Source of the DNA: Pleurocapsaceae cyanobacterium CSU_1_1 | Lineage (GTDB): Bacteria; Cyanobacteriota; Cyanobacteriia; Cyanobacteriales; Xenococcaceae | Direction of reading: 5' to 3' | Assembly (NCBI GenBank): GCA_012034765.1 | Contig: JAAUOU010000006.1 | Span: 1-64,000, forward strand | Length of the DNA: 64,000 nt | Shown: piece after piece, positions 53,726-62,317 of the stretch | Position numbering within the stretch: the stretch's first letter is position 1 | Layout: every line of letters begins with the position of its first letter | Made by a program: the position numbers and the translations under genes | The notes under the pieces: generated by a model | Database searches by the model: none | Told to the model about the DNA's origin: nothing | The model's input: only the letters and a program-made list of their open reading frames with translations

Positions 53726-55330
53726 ATGCCTTTATTTCGGATAGTAGCTCTATTCCTTGGTCTGAGCGTAATTCTCGGACTATCGATTTGGTTGGTGACA
53801 TCTCTATCTCACCTATACATGCAGATCTCTTTTACTGCACCTATTCTGGCTAATCTACTACTGTTGTTAGTAATAGTTTTGATCGGCTCTTTAGTGGGTG
53901 GTTATATATATTACATTAATAAATATACGCGCCGAAAATCTGGCAGGAAGCCAGGAAAACGGAGAGCTAATCGAGATCGAGTAATCATACCAGAAGAAAA
54001 AACCCAGGTAGCAGCGCAAAATCTTCAGGCGTTGAGACAGCAGGTAGGGCAAATACAGGACAAAATTGCTCAAAAAGCTTTATTAGGTAGATCGCGACAA
54101 ATTGAGGCAGATCTCAAACGGGGAGAAGTCAAAGTCGTGATCTTTGGCACAGGATCGGCAGGGAAAACTTCTTTAGTAAATGCCCTCGTCGGCGAAATTG
54201 TCGGGGAAACCAATCCGATCATGGGAACAACTACTCAAGGACAAACCTATAGCCTGAAGCTGCGGGGTGTAGGCAGAGAAATCCTGATTATTGACACCCC
54301 TGGTATTTTAGAAGCGGGAATTGCGGGAACAGAAAGAGAAAAAGTAGCCAAGCAGCTAGCCACTGAAGCCGACTTACTGGTATTTACTGTTGATAATGAT
54401 TTACGTCAGTCAGAGTACAAGCCTTTAAAGACTTTAGCCGAAATTGGCAAGCGATCGCTTTTAGTATTTAACAAAACAGATCTCTATACCGATGAAGATC
54501 GCGAAATGATTTTAGGCAGACTCCAAGAAAGAGTAAAATCCTTTATTGCACCTGGTGATGTTACGGCTATTTGTGCCAACCCCCAACCAGTACAGTTAGC
54601 TACAGGAGAAATTATCGATCCACCAGTGGAAATCTTGCCGTTAATTAAAAGGCTAGTGGCAGTGTTACGGGCAGAAGGAGAAGATTTAATTGCCGATAAT
54701 ATCTTGCTTCAGTCCCACCGCCTCGGAGAAGAAGCCCGCACCATTATTGAAAATCAGCGACGCAGGGAGTCAGATAAAATTATCGATCGCTATCAGTGGA
54801 TTAGCGCTGGGGTAATTGCCGTCACCCCTGTCCCCGTAGTAGATATGTTAGCAACTGCTGCGGTTAATGCTCAGATGGTGATTGAAATTGGCAGAATTTA
54901 TAACATCGAACTAGATTTTGAACAGGGTAAAGAATTGGCTCTGTCTTTAGGGAAAACTCTAGTTAGTCTCGGGGTAGTTAAGGGGGCAGTAGATATCTTA
55001 GCCAAAGCCCTTCAGCTTAATTTTGCTACCTATATCGTTGGTAAAGCCATTCAAGCGGTATCTGCGGCTTATTTAACCCGTATTGCTGGGAAAAGCTTTA
55101 TTGAATACTTTAGGCGTAACCTCGACTGGGGTGACGGTGGCATAACAGAAGTAGTTCAGCAACAGTTTCAACTCAGTCGACGAGATGAGTTTGTCAAATC
55201 TTTTGTGCAGGATGCAATTTCTAAAGTAGTGCAACCTCTATCAGAAGCCTGGGGGGATGAAGACTTAGAAGAAGAAGAGGAAGCCCAAATAGTGTCAGAA
55301 ATGGTGGCGCAGTTAGAAGATGATTGGTAA
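53726..55330 (+). CDS. Membrane GTPase with C-terminal DUF697
   Basis: A 534-residue protein with two N-terminal membrane helices (about 5-28 and 38-62), a basic stretch (RRKSGRKPGKRRANRDR), then an Era-like GTPase domain: G1 GTGSAGKTSLVN, G2 Thr in MGTTTQ, G3 IIDTPGILEAG, G4 FNKTDLY. Residues from about 350 (DRYQWISAGVIAVTPVPVVDMLATAAVNAQMVIEIGRIY) form the hydrophobic DUF697 domain. The family is common in cyanobacteria, and its role is unknown. The IS607-type element ends just behind its stop. Confidence 0.88.
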   Translation: MPLFRIVALFLGLSVILGLSIWLVTSLSHLYMQISFTAPILANLLLLLVIVLIGSLVGGYIYYINKYTRRKSGRKPGKRRANRDRVIIPEEKTQVAAQNLQALRQQVGQIQDKIAQKALLGRSRQIEADLKRGEVKVVIFGTGSAGKTSLVNALVGEIVGETNPIMGTTTQGQTYSLKLRGVGREILIIDTPGILEAGIAGTEREKVAKQLATEADLLVFTVDNDLRQSEYKPLKTLAEIGKRSLLVFNKTDLYTDEDREMILGRLQERVKSFIAPGDVTAICANPQPVQLATGEIIDPPVEILPLIKRLVAVLRAEGEDLIADNILLQSHRLGEEARTIIENQRRRESDKIIDRYQWISAGVIAVTPVPVVDMLATAAVNAQMVIEIGRIYNIELDFEQGKELALSLGKTLVSLGVVKGAVDILAKALQLNFATYIVGKAIQAVSAAYLTRIAGKSFIEYFRRNLDWGDGGITEVVQQQFQLSRRDEFVKSFVQDAISKVVQPLSEAWGDEDLEEEEEAQIVSEMVAQLEDDW

Positions 55331-55384
55331 TCTCAAATTACGCCGAGCAATCTTAGGCTGATTTCCTGATAGTTTTTTCACCTA

Positions 55385-56977
55385 CTAAAAACCTAAACAA
55401 AGTTGGACATATTTAGGATCGGGACTCGGTGAATTCCCTGTTTTCTGTCGATTTGATTGTTTACTAGCAAGAGAGGGGGTTGAATCCGTCTCGCCAGCAT
55501 CACTGCCGACAAGAACAATTTCCTCTAGGGTTTTCATCCAATCAAAAAGCTTTGAACGTCTAACTTTGTTAGACTTTAGATATCGTGCAACACGATTCCA
55601 AGTTGTCCAAGAATGCCTTGCCAAATCCTCTGGTTTAACAAGGCATTGCGGGGCGCGTTCGCTCATTCCCATTGCTCGTCGAGCAATAGTCATCGCTGCT
55701 GCTGTTCCCGAATTAAGTCCGTATCGAGGCATGAACTTAATCATGCCGATAACGGAAGTAAAAGCTGGATTGACTTTATGCAAGCCAATGCCATATCGTT
55801 TACATCTTGAGAAGAGCGCTTCTCTAAACGTACTTGTAGAGAGGTTGGAAAGCATTAAATTATAAGCCTTACTTGCCTCGCTCATTGAAGCTTTGCGCTT
55901 AGAAAAATCCAAGGACTCGATAGCTATAGGACATTGGTAGTCAAAGGCTAAATCAGATAGTTTCACTACCAAATTACGCATCATTACTTGTCTTTGACCA
56001 GAACTAAATCCTTTCCATTTGAAACTTATTTTACCTCGCTCTTTAATATTTCCGTCACTTAAGACATAAGCCCATTCAACACTGTCACGATTAAAATCTA
56101 CTCCAATACAACCATTGTCAAAAGATGTGGTAACTGGTATTTCTTGAACATAAGTAGTTAGATGAATATACCAATTATCTGATTTATGCTCTCTTCGGAA
56201 AATCTGTACTGTAATTGGTTTTTGTGTTTCAATTGCATAAAGTAATGATGATTTTCGGCGACGACGGCATTCTGCTACTTGAAAAGGAATTTCTAATGTT
56301 TTGCCGTGTTCAGATTGCATAAAGCGAGGCAAGGTTACGACAGCTTTAAAATCATCTCCATTTACATGAAAGATTTTAATCATCGTACCGCCACCATGTT
56401 GCGATTTCCCTACGCAGAAAAATCTACCGCCTCGTTTTTTTCGCCAATCGTGCAGCCATTCCTCATGATTCGAGTAACCATTTTCTTTTAGATGGTATTG
56501 GGCATTAAATAGTTTTTTTGAGCCAAAGCAAATATGTAATTTCTGGCTAGATTCTAGCTGCTCCCATTGCTTTTTTAAGGACTCAATTTTAAGCAACTTA
56601 GATTTTAATCCCGATGCTTGATTTTTTTGTTTTACAGTGGGATTTTTGACTTTAGATAAACTTTTAAATATACTTTTTGCTCTCTTAGTTTTCTTTCTTA
56701 TCTGTTCGGTTATTCGAGCAATGTTTAGTTTCTTGGCTGTGCTTAATTGAGAATAAGTTTGTTTAACTTCTGTCGCAATAGCGTCAGCCCAAGCCCACTG
56801 AAGATTAAAGCGAGACTGGTATGACTTTTCAATAGCGATCTCGCTCATTCCTCGTTGCAGATCGTTTAAACCAGTACGCCGTATCGATTCGTACTGGTTT
56901 CCCAAAACATTAAGAGCAGGATGATCTTTAATTTTTGCTTCGACTCCTATCATGAGTCCCTTGGATTGAGATGGCAT
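55385..56977 (-). CDS. tnpB: TnpB-related protein of an IS607-type element
   Basis: A 530-residue TnpB-related protein. The N-terminal half is a long basic helical region with WED/REC-like content; RuvC-I Asp is D294 (CIGVDFNRDS) and RuvC-II Glu is E354 (IAIESLDFSKRK). The usual zinc finger and the DRDxNAAxN motif are absent. In their place stand VNPAFTSVIGMIKFMPRYGLNSG then TAAAMTIARRAMG. This replacement is typical of the large TnpB-related subgroup in cyanobacterial IS607 elements, whose third acidic residue must lie elsewhere or be lost. It lies three bases downstream of tnpA, so cotranscribed. A guide RNA would be expected over its 3' end. Confidence 0.88.
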   Translation of the reverse strand: MPSQSKGLMIGVEAKIKDHPALNVLGNQYESIRRTGLNDLQRGMSEIAIEKSYQSRFNLQWAWADAIATEVKQTYSQLSTAKKLNIARITEQIRKKTKRAKSIFKSLSKVKNPTVKQKNQASGLKSKLLKIESLKKQWEQLESSQKLHICFGSKKLFNAQYHLKENGYSNHEEWLHDWRKKRGGRFFCVGKSQHGGGTMIKIFHVNGDDFKAVVTLPRFMQSEHGKTLEIPFQVAECRRRRKSSLLYAIETQKPITVQIFRREHKSDNWYIHLTTYVQEIPVTTSFDNGCIGVDFNRDSVEWAYVLSDGNIKERGKISFKWKGFSSGQRQVMMRNLVVKLSDLAFDYQCPIAIESLDFSKRKASMSEASKAYNLMLSNLSTSTFREALFSRCKRYGIGLHKVNPAFTSVIGMIKFMPRYGLNSGTAAAMTIARRAMGMSERAPQCLVKPEDLARHSWTTWNRVARYLKSNKVRRSKLFDWMKTLEEIVLVGSDAGETDSTPSLASKQSNRQKTGNSPSPDPKYVQLCLGF

Positions 56978-56980
56978 TAC

Positions 56981-57625
56981 CTAACACTGAACTTTATTTT
57001 GTAATTTTAGCAGGGTTTCGTAAGGTATGTTTAGGATGTCTTGTATAGCTTTCTCTTTCTCTTTTCTGTAGCTTCTAGACCCATACAGGCGACAAGAAAA
57101 ACAATGTACTACTGCCATTAAATCTTCCAGTAACTCAGCTTGGGGAGATAATGATTCCGCATTAGCTACGATAATTTTACATCCTCGCTTGCTTAATAAT
57201 TGCTCGATTAAGTCGAAAGCAAAACGACATAAGCGATCTTTATGAGCTATGACAATAATTTCGATTTTTCCTGAAAGAGCATCTTCGATTAAATTTAAAA
57301 ACTTTTTGCGCTTAAAGTTTAGCCCTCCTCCAATCTCTTCTATCCATTCATCTACTGCATAGCCTCTAGCTAAACAAAATTGCTCCATTGAATCCTTTTG
57401 ATTAGTTAATTCATTCTTTTGCTTGGCTGATGATACGCGACAATAAACTTTAATTAAACGTTCTTCTGATATCGGCTTTAAGCCTTTAGCCTGTAATAAA
57501 TCCTCTTCTGTATAAAAGCGATGATTGCTGGGAGTCCTCTTCGCTTTTAGTTTTCCTGTTCTATCCCAGCGTCTTAACGTTTCGACCGATACTCCTATCT
57601 GCTCCGCAAATTCATGAGGTCGCAT
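56981..57625 (-). CDS. tnpA: IS607-family serine recombinase TnpA
   Basis: The transposase of IS607-type elements, 214 residues. It has an N-terminal MerR-like helix-turn-helix (PHEFAEQIGVSVETLRRWDRTGKL), then the serine resolvase catalytic domain with Ser65 in VYCRVSSAKQ, and IVIAHKDRLCRFAFDLIEQLL with catalytic Arg residues. It ends with a short helix. It looks intact. The start codon lies within a 13-base inverted repeat (57623-57659), which suggests that TnpA controls its own expression or binds there for recombination. Confidence 0.93.
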   Translation of the reverse strand: MRPHEFAEQIGVSVETLRRWDRTGKLKAKRTPSNHRFYTEEDLLQAKGLKPISEERLIKVYCRVSSAKQKNELTNQKDSMEQFCLARGYAVDEWIEEIGGGLNFKRKKFLNLIEDALSGKIEIIVIAHKDRLCRFAFDLIEQLLSKRGCKIIVANAESLSPQAELLEDLMAVVHCFSCRLYGSRSYRKEKEKAIQDILNIPYETLLKLQNKVQC

Positions 57626-57659
57626 ACTTATACATTTTTTTGAGTTATGTATAAGTATG
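57623..57659. promoter_or_regulatory. 13-base inverted repeat over the tnpA start
   Basis: CATACTTATACAT (57623-57635) and its perfect complement (57647-57659), with an 11-base spacer. The octamer ATGTATAA is also directly repeated at 57647 and 57657. The left arm includes the tnpA start codon. It fits an operator for the MerR-like domain of TnpA or the crossover end of the element. Confidence 0.65.
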
Positions 57660-57775
57660 TATAATAAATTAACTACTAAAAGTCAACAGACGTTTGTTTT
57701 CGTCCCATTCAAACTCCATTACTTATTCCCACTTTATCTTTCCAGTTTTAGCTAGACTAATCCAGAATTATATAA

Positions 57776-57853
57776 TTATTGGGTTTCGTACATCAATCTG
57801 GATACAACAAAGATATTATCCTGCAAGTCAAATCCTGAATTTATGTTACCAGG
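57776..57853 (-). pseudogene. Remnant of a second HpsC-like pseudopilin C-terminus
   Basis: Read leftward, the bases encode PGNINSGFDLQDNIFVVSRLMYETQ then a stop. This matches the end of the pseudopilin gene next door (GNSISNPGFDLQDNIFVVTS) at both DNA and protein level. It shows that a related gene copy once lay here. The fold-back element at 57846 begins at its edge. Confidence 0.65.
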
Positions 57854-57954
57854 AATGGTGTATCTCCGCAGGTTAGGTTGAAGTATTAAACCCAACGCAA
57901 AGCTATGTTTCGTTGGGTTACGCTGTCGCTAACCCAACCTACTCCTTCTGGTAA
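57846..57954. repeat. Fold-back repeat element, about 109 bases
   Basis: The ends are TTACCAG and CTGGTAA. Inside are a GGTTAGGTTG arm (57871-57880) facing TAACCCAACCTA (57930-57941), and a central hairpin AACCCAACG / CGTTGGGTT (57889-57897, 57911-57919). Similar AACCCAAC-type repeats are frequent in cyanobacterial genomes. No coding capacity. Confidence 0.75.
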
Positions 57955-58206
57955 TAAGGGCGATCGCGTTTTCCTGTTCGATTCGATTCAATAAGGTAGC
58001 CAAATTTTGTCTGGCATCGGTATAGGAAGTAGATATGGGCAACATTATTCTTGTACATAAATTTTAGCAAGGTTAGGTTAATCAAAAACCAGAAGAAATA
58101 TTATTTACTGATTTTATAAGTGTTCAACTTCACTACCTTGGCATCATCCCCAAAATTATTATCTGTCGACTGACAATCGAGATCGTCTCTAAAATAGTTC
58201 ATTTAA

Positions 58207-58231
58207 GTAGGGTGGGCAATGCCCACCCTAC
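58207..58231. repeat. Perfect palindrome of the GTAGGG type
   Basis: GTAGGGTGGGCA, one base, and its complement; 12 pairs. It is related in form to the repeats at 2323 and 25590 and lies downstream of the pseudopilin gene, where it may act as a transcript end. Confidence 0.85.
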
Positions 58232-58287
58232 CGATTTTGATTATTTCAACCCAACAAGTTAGAGTGGACGCGCTACTAGGTTAAAAC

Positions 58288-59998
58288 TTAGTTAGTAGGA
58301 CAACCTGAAGGAAAACAATTAGCAGGAAATTTCTTAGTAAATATGTCCGATGTCACAACAAAAATATTATCCTGTAAGTCAAATCCTGGATTTGAGATGG
58401 AATTACCATTGCATCAGTAGTAGTTGTACTAGTTTGACCTACTTCAACAGCAACAATACGCTGATCGTTCCCGAGCATGACAAAAGCTTCTTTTTCCGCT
58501 GCGGTCAAGTTAGTATCATCCGTTAACTGCTGATCGGTGGGAATGATAAACTTTGTATTAGGGTCAATGAGTACTTGCGCCAGAGTTTTGCCTGCGGGCC
58601 AGGTGTAGGTAGGATCGATAATTGCCATTTTTTGCTCGTATAAGAATTTTCCTAGAGATGGCTGATCACTTTCTGATGGACTATTAGGGTTTGCAACATA
58701 ACCACCGAACCGTGGAACATCACCTTTTTTCAAGAATCGAACGCCTGGTTTATTAGAATCTACCTGTGAATTATTATAGACTGTAGCATCATCTCGATCT
58801 CCATTAAATGTGATTGGGTTACCGAAATCTACGGTATGAGATATTTTGAGGTTTGTAGGATAGGTGCTAAGGAGTTCACTACCATCTTACCTGAGTTGCC
58901 TATACTGTTACAGTTTGTTCCTGGACCTATTGCACTAGAAGTAATTGTTAGATCTTTGCTAGAATCCACCTCGATAGGTTGGGGCTGTTTACCAGCATCG
59001 CTATTTTGAATCCATTTCGTAGTGTTATCGACATTAGCCGAATCATTACCAAAATCTGTTCGCATATTCCAAAGTGTTGCTGGTGTTGTGTTGCGGTTAC
59101 ATTCGTATTGACCACCTAGACCCCTGACGCTCCAGCTAACAGATGTAAAAGTATTTGTTGTATTTGCAGCACGAGTTCTAGCTCTAGCTACTACTTTGCT
59201 ATCGTTAGTCTGGCTATCATTATTTACGCCACTAGCAGTTTTGGTCTGTCCTGTGAGAAATAATTGCGCTGTATTAGTACCATTTATACAAGCATGAAAA
59301 CCAGTTGCAGCAGTTGATAGAGCTGTACCTGTCAAAGTAGGAGCTGTACCTGTCAGCCTAGGGGGAGTGAGTATTTCTCCCGTAGCGCATGGAGAAACAG
59401 CTATATGTGTATTATCAATGCCATCTATCAAAACTTGTTCTGTCCAATCACCAGTCGTATAATTGCCCTCTGCGCTTAATGGAGGACCCCAGCGATATAA
59501 AACAGAAGGACCTTTCCAATTTGTGCCAGATGCACTTTTAAGAAAATATATAATTCGTTCGGGAGTAGAAACATCGCTATCAGCACCTAAGCTGCTACTG
59601 AAAGTAACTTCAGGTATATCTAGCGCAAAAACTATTTTTTTCTTTGTAGTAGTATCACTATTGAATGCGCGAGTAGATAAATCAATGTTGGTGTCCGTAA
59701 CATTAAATGCAGTTTTATCTGTAGTAGATGCAGTGACTCTGGCATTTAAGAGATTGGTATCAATTGTTCTAGCTCGTCTAACTTCATCAGACATAAAATC
59801 TAAAGCACGGGAGTTTTCGGTTCTGGCTTTTACTTTAGAACTTTCACTTTGACTGCTTGCCAGTACCGTCATCAAACCAAAGCCTAATGCACCAATGACA
59901 AAAATACTCATAAACAAACCCACCAAAAGTTCGGTTAGAGTAAAACCAGAATTAGATTTGGTTTTTTTTAAAAGTTTGTAAAACTCTTTATTTTTCAT
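58288..59998 (-). pseudogene. HpsC-like type II/IV pseudopilin with two frameshifts
   Basis: A prepilin-type protein resembling HpsC of the hormogonium polysaccharide system. The cleavage site is SNSG|FTLTELLVGLFMSIFVIGALG (Glu5 present), followed by about 370 residues open in frame to KMVVNSLAP. The frame then breaks near 58860 (one base missing). The next part continues PTNLKISHTVDFGNPITFNGDRDDATVY and runs through LKKGDVPRFGGYV to TDAMV. A second one-base loss near 58411 hides the true end GNSISNPGFDLQDNIFVVTSDIFTKKFPANCFPSGCPTN (stop 58288-58290). The full protein would be about 570 residues. No hpsA or hpsB lies beside it. It is dead, or the assembly has two errors. Confidence 0.78.
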
Positions 59999-60392
59999 AT
60001 TAAGGACAGTTTTATTAGCTATAAAATTAACAATACTTTTTTAGTATTCGGGCAATATTTATAGGCAAAATAACCAGAGGTTGAATATTGCTTATAGCTG
60101 TTGCCATTTATACAATTACTGTCCCAATATAATTGGCGCGATCAAGCTGTGTAAATTGGTAAGGACACTGATTTTCAGGTGAAGCTAGGATGAATCTCAG
60201 GTAAATTACTTTAAAGTTCGTCTGACAAGTCAGATTTATTGCCTGCTTTGTCTACCCTGCCGTAAATCAATACCTCTCGTTTAGATTTTGTTATCTTAAA
60301 AGCTTTTGGCTTTTAGCTCTTGGGTTGAAAATAAAAAATGGCATCAGATTATTTAATCTGACACCATTTAAAGTAAATTACCAATAAATTAC
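59999..60392. other. Intergenic region between chlP and the pseudopilin gene
   Basis: 394 bases. It holds the chlP terminator near its right end and presumably the pseudopilin promoter. A degenerate hairpin AAAAGCTTTTGGCTTTT near 60297 is also seen. No gene recognised. Confidence 0.5.
60333..60367 (-). terminator. Rho-independent terminator of chlP
   Basis: Read leftward, ATGGTGTCAGATT and AATCTGATGCCAT form a 13-pair stem (one G-T) with a short loop, followed by a T run (A6 at 60333-60338). It lies 25 bases after the chlP stop. Confidence 0.9.
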
Positions 60393-61616
60393 TTAAGGTG
60401 CTAACGCATTACCTCTAAGTAAACTGGCAAGGGTTTTAGCTGTCACCTTCATTTGAGTTAAAGGATTAGCAGGAACTACGGTTTTGTAGAGATAGCTATC
60501 AAAAGTCATTTTCTGTACGTCAATATCGTCGCACATTTCTACAAAAGCTTCGCGGGTAGCATCACTACGGTAGAACACTCGTTGCAGGATATCTAAGACA
60601 AGATAGGTTGCACCGTATTCTTTGTTCCAAAGCTTCATAAAGTCCTTAAGGTCTTTTTCTGTCGGAATTCTTTGTCCGTTTTGCGATCGCTCTACGATCA
60701 TTTCCGCACACATCCGACCAGATTTGGCGGCAAAGTAGATACCTTCTCCTGAAGACTTAGTGACAGTGCCTAAAGCATCGCCAACTAGAGCGACTCTACC
60801 ACGAATAGGACGAGGACGGGGATGTTCAGGAATGGGGTGCGCTTCAACTTTGATGATCTCACCACCTTCTAGTCTTTTAGCAGCACGTTTGCGGATACCA
60901 GCCTGGAGTTTTTTGATATCAGCTTGGTTCACTTTCATAGTTCCCGTACCCACGGCTACATGGTCGAATTTAGGGAATACCCAAGCATAAAAATCGGTGG
61001 AAACATCGTTACCGACATACATTTCTGCTAAATCTTCGTAGTATGCCATCTTGTCTTCAGGCAAACGAATTCGCTCTTGAAAAGCGATCGCATAATTATA
61101 ATCTCCAGCGTCAATCGCTTTGGCAATTCTGGAGTTAGCACCATCAGCACCAATGACTAGATCCACCTTCAGGGTTTTCATTTCTCCTTTAACCGCACCA
61201 CCTGAATGGTCGGCATAGTGGAGGGTGTAAGGATCTTTGTCGCTATCGGGGATATCTAACTGATAGACAGTACCATTAATTAGGTTCGCTCCTAATTCTG
61301 CTGCGCGATCCCGTAAAAAGCCGTCTAAGACTTCTCGGCGACACATCCCAATATATTCACCATTTTTAAGCGTTGAGCCAATATTGACTTCTCGATTAGA
61401 TGGCGAAATCATCTTCATTTTTTTGACTTGCCGATCAATAATCTTTTGGGGCAAATCAAACTCATCCACCATACAAAGAGGAATTGCACCGCCACAAGGT
61501 TTGGCGTTGTCTAGCTTACGCTCAAATAAATAAGTTTCAATACCTGCTTTGGCTAAAACTTCTGCGGCTGATGACCCTGCTGGCCCTGAACCGACAACGG
61601 CTACCCTTAATCCCAA
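60393..61616 (-). CDS. chlP: Geranylgeranyl diphosphate/chlorophyllide reductase ChlP
   Basis: ChlP reduces the geranylgeranyl tail to phytyl for chlorophyll, tocopherol and phylloquinone. The 407 residues show the FAD motif RVAVVGSGPAGSSAAEVLAKAG, FERKLDNAKPCGGAIPLCM, the VIGADGANSRIAKA motif and the late FAD motif RVALVGDALGTVTKSSGEGI. The C-terminus is typical of the cyanobacterial enzyme. It ends with a strong terminator and stands alone. Confidence 0.97.
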   Translation of the reverse strand: MGLRVAVVGSGPAGSSAAEVLAKAGIETYLFERKLDNAKPCGGAIPLCMVDEFDLPQKIIDRQVKKMKMISPSNREVNIGSTLKNGEYIGMCRREVLDGFLRDRAAELGANLINGTVYQLDIPDSDKDPYTLHYADHSGGAVKGEMKTLKVDLVIGADGANSRIAKAIDAGDYNYAIAFQERIRLPEDKMAYYEDLAEMYVGNDVSTDFYAWVFPKFDHVAVGTGTMKVNQADIKKLQAGIRKRAAKRLEGGEIIKVEAHPIPEHPRPRPIRGRVALVGDALGTVTKSSGEGIYFAAKSGRMCAEMIVERSQNGQRIPTEKDLKDFMKLWNKEYGATYLVLDILQRVFYRSDATREAFVEMCDDIDVQKMTFDSYLYKTVVPANPLTQMKVTAKTLASLLRGNALAP

Positions 61617-61960
61617 AGTTTTTCTCCTAAATATCTATAAATCAATCTTTACTAAAGCTGCCACCACAAGTAAATTGTTGTTGAAATTTTACTTAGGCTT
61701 ACAGCAAATTTAGCGATCGCATACTGAATTTTTAGTAATCCTCGATCATCTCTAAAATGGATACTATCACGATGCTTTAGCTTATTTGATCGCGATCGCC
61801 TGATTCGACTAAAGTTGAAATACTGCTTAACAACTGAGGTAACAAAACTTTATTCTTAAAGGTATAAAATGTAATGGAATGTTTATCTTGTAAGGCATAA
61901 AATACATCATGGAACTGCCTCATAGTTTATATAGATTTTTTTTTCTTTGCAGGTTGAGTA
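61617..61960. other. Intergenic region between chlP and the MNT gene
   Basis: 344 bases between divergent genes with two GCGATCGC-type sites. No RNA, hairpin or gene recognised. Confidence 0.4.
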
Positions 61961-62251
61961 ATGCGACAACAGGAAGCCCTTGTATTATTGGTAAGCCATC
62001 AGAATACCCTGAAGACTTTTGGTGTGAAATCTTTGATGGTGTTTGGTTCAGTGGCTAGGGATGAAGCGCGAACAGACAGCGATGTAGATCTGCTAGTAGA
62101 GTTTGATCATCCAGTCGGGTTGTTTACCTTTGTACGCTTGAAACGATATCTGGAGCAGATTTTAGAGAGTTCCGTCGATCTGGGTACTCCTGACTCCCTC
62201 AAACCTTATCTCCGAGAACCCGTTTTTCGGGAGGCAATTCGTGCCTTCTAG
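61961..62251 (+). CDS. MNT-type nucleotidyltransferase (orphan MntA-like antitoxin)
   Basis: A 96-residue minimal nucleotidyltransferase. The catalytic motif FGSVARDEARTDSDVDLLVEF (G29-S30, D41, D43) is complete. In MNT/HEPN toxin-antitoxin pairs this protein modifies and silences a HEPN RNase encoded just downstream. Here the frame ends CGT GCC TTC TAG, and overlapping it GTG CCT TCT AGA GGT TGA would start the partner as MPSRG and stops at once. HEPN partners often begin MPSR. The toxin gene is thus apparently deleted. Confidence 0.82.
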   Translation: MRQQEALVLLVSHQNTLKTFGVKSLMVFGSVARDEARTDSDVDLLVEFDHPVGLFTFVRLKRYLEQILESSVDLGTPDSLKPYLREPVFREAIRAF

Positions 62252-62317
62252 AGGTTGACTAAAAATCAGTTAATCTTAAGTTGTCGCCAAAGTCTATTCC
62301 CAAAAAAACCTCAAATC

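Larger units (their letters stand above)
55331..57664 (-). mobile_element. IS607-type element (approximate limits)
   Basis: tnpA and tnpB in the standard order, directly behind the GTPase stop. IS607 elements have no terminal inverted repeats or regular target duplications, so the limits are estimated from the gene ends and the inverted repeat at the left boundary. Both genes are open, so the element may be active. Confidence 0.7.
57665..58287. other. Gene-poor stretch between the IS607 element and the pseudopilin gene
   Basis: About 620 bases with no intact gene. It holds the pseudopilin remnant (57776-57853), the fold-back element (57846-57954) and the palindrome at 58207-58231. It is a decaying intergenic zone. 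Confidence 0.6.

Noticed and set aside
36575-55330. The two membrane GTPases taken as recent duplicates
   Set aside because: Only the domain layout is shared; lengths, G motifs and C-terminal domains differ, so they are separate families.
57694-57876. A 60-codon rightward frame
   Set aside because: It is antisense to the pseudopilin remnant and crosses the fold-back element.
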